A DNA stretch of 32,534 bases, taken from positions 1-32,534 of the forward strand of contig JAPKXR010000217.1 of NCBI GenBank assembly GCA_026394715.1, given 5' to 3'. The stretch is from Methanomicrobiales archaeon (lineage in GTDB: Archaea; Halobacteriota; Methanomicrobia; Methanomicrobiales; Methanospirillaceae). Position numbers and translations under genes: made by a program. Shown here one piece after another: positions 32,475-32,534 of the stretch (position 1 is the stretch's first letter; each line of letters starts with the position of its first letter). The notes beneath the pieces were generated by a model. The model made no database searches and had not been told where the DNA came from. It saw only the letters and a program-made list of their open reading frames with translations.

Positions 32475-32534
32475 ATGCATAAATGTTCCAGGCACTTCCA
32501 GGATGGTGCGCATGTATACCTGGAACCCGGGATA
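32475..32534 (+). CDS. start of a possible gene running off the window
   Basis: An ATG at 32475 opens a frame that continues to the last base (MHKCSRHFQDGAHVYLEPGI). A TTTTAT box about 25 nt upstream would give a leaderless message. Twenty codons are too few to assign a family, and two other frames are open here as well. Confidence 0.3.
   Translation, partial: MHKCSRHFQDGAHVYLEPGI

Noticed and set aside
1-32534. Search for CRISPR arrays, rRNA genes, transposases, integrases or phage genes
   Set aside because: No regularly spaced repeats, no rRNA motifs and no mobile-element proteins were found. The single tRNA gene shows no flanking attachment-site duplication.

Overview
The window looks like the chromosome of a euryarchaeal methanogen, most likely of the order Methanomicrobiales. 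The archaeal evidence is direct: a proteasome beta subunit next to the KH/beta-CASP nuclease aCPSF1, Sec61-beta, archaeal UMP kinase, Pelota, an NEMF/RqcH homologue, ABCE1, and AT-rich boxes about 26 nt upstream of several start codons, as expected for leaderless archaeal transcripts. The order is an inference from the gene set, including a bacterial-type ruvCAB cluster. No methanogenesis gene lies in the window. There is no rRNA, CRISPR array, insertion sequence or recognisable prophage.

Layout. 1-2283: the end of one PiT phosphate permease, a DUF47 (PhoU-like) partner and a second complete PiT permease. 2396-3914 (minus): endonuclease III, tRNA-Pro(TGG) and UMP kinase. 4052-5299: a small zinc ribbon and the radical SAM enzyme AmrS. 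5621-6040 (minus): a hypothetical gene. 6299-8449: polyphosphate kinase. 8576-10781: ruvC, a possible 44-codon ORF, ruvA and ruvB. 10989-12025: a small hypothetical gene divergent from an HTH-PAS regulator. 12026-13193: a stretch of about 1.2 kb with no convincing gene. 13194-18733 (minus): psmB, aCPSF1/FttA, an MFS transporter, a possible 85-codon ORF and an exopolyphosphatase. 18822-21180 (minus): an amidohydrolase, a universal stress protein and a four-CBS protein. 21233-21394: Sec61-beta, divergent from the amidohydrolase across what looks like one shared TATA box. 21395-25580: a secreted surface protein, a DUF1922 zinc ribbon and an aminotransferase separated by long non-coding spacers. 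25581-32368: a ribosome-rescue region in which rqcH, pelA and an HI0933-type flavoprotein run on the minus strand, and a three-helix membrane protein and ABCE1 run on the plus strand.

How the genes may work together. PiT permeases, PPK1 and Ppx/GppA would import phosphate, store it as polyphosphate and mobilise it again. RuvA, RuvB and RuvC form a complete bacterial-style Holliday-junction branch-migration and cleavage set. Pelota and ABCE1 split stalled ribosomes, RqcH works on the released large subunit, and the proteasome is the expected sink for failed chains. The adjacent membrane protein resembles EMC6-type insertase subunits and may tie this cluster to membrane protein biogenesis.

The points most worth a second look are: the ribosome-rescue cluster, with an Asp-to-Ser change in the RqcH DR motif, a non-canonical D-loop in ABCE1 NBD1 and an 81-nt inverted repeat in the rqcH leader; the archaeal ruvCAB operon with its interposed small ORF; and the symmetric TATA box between two apparently leaderless divergent genes.
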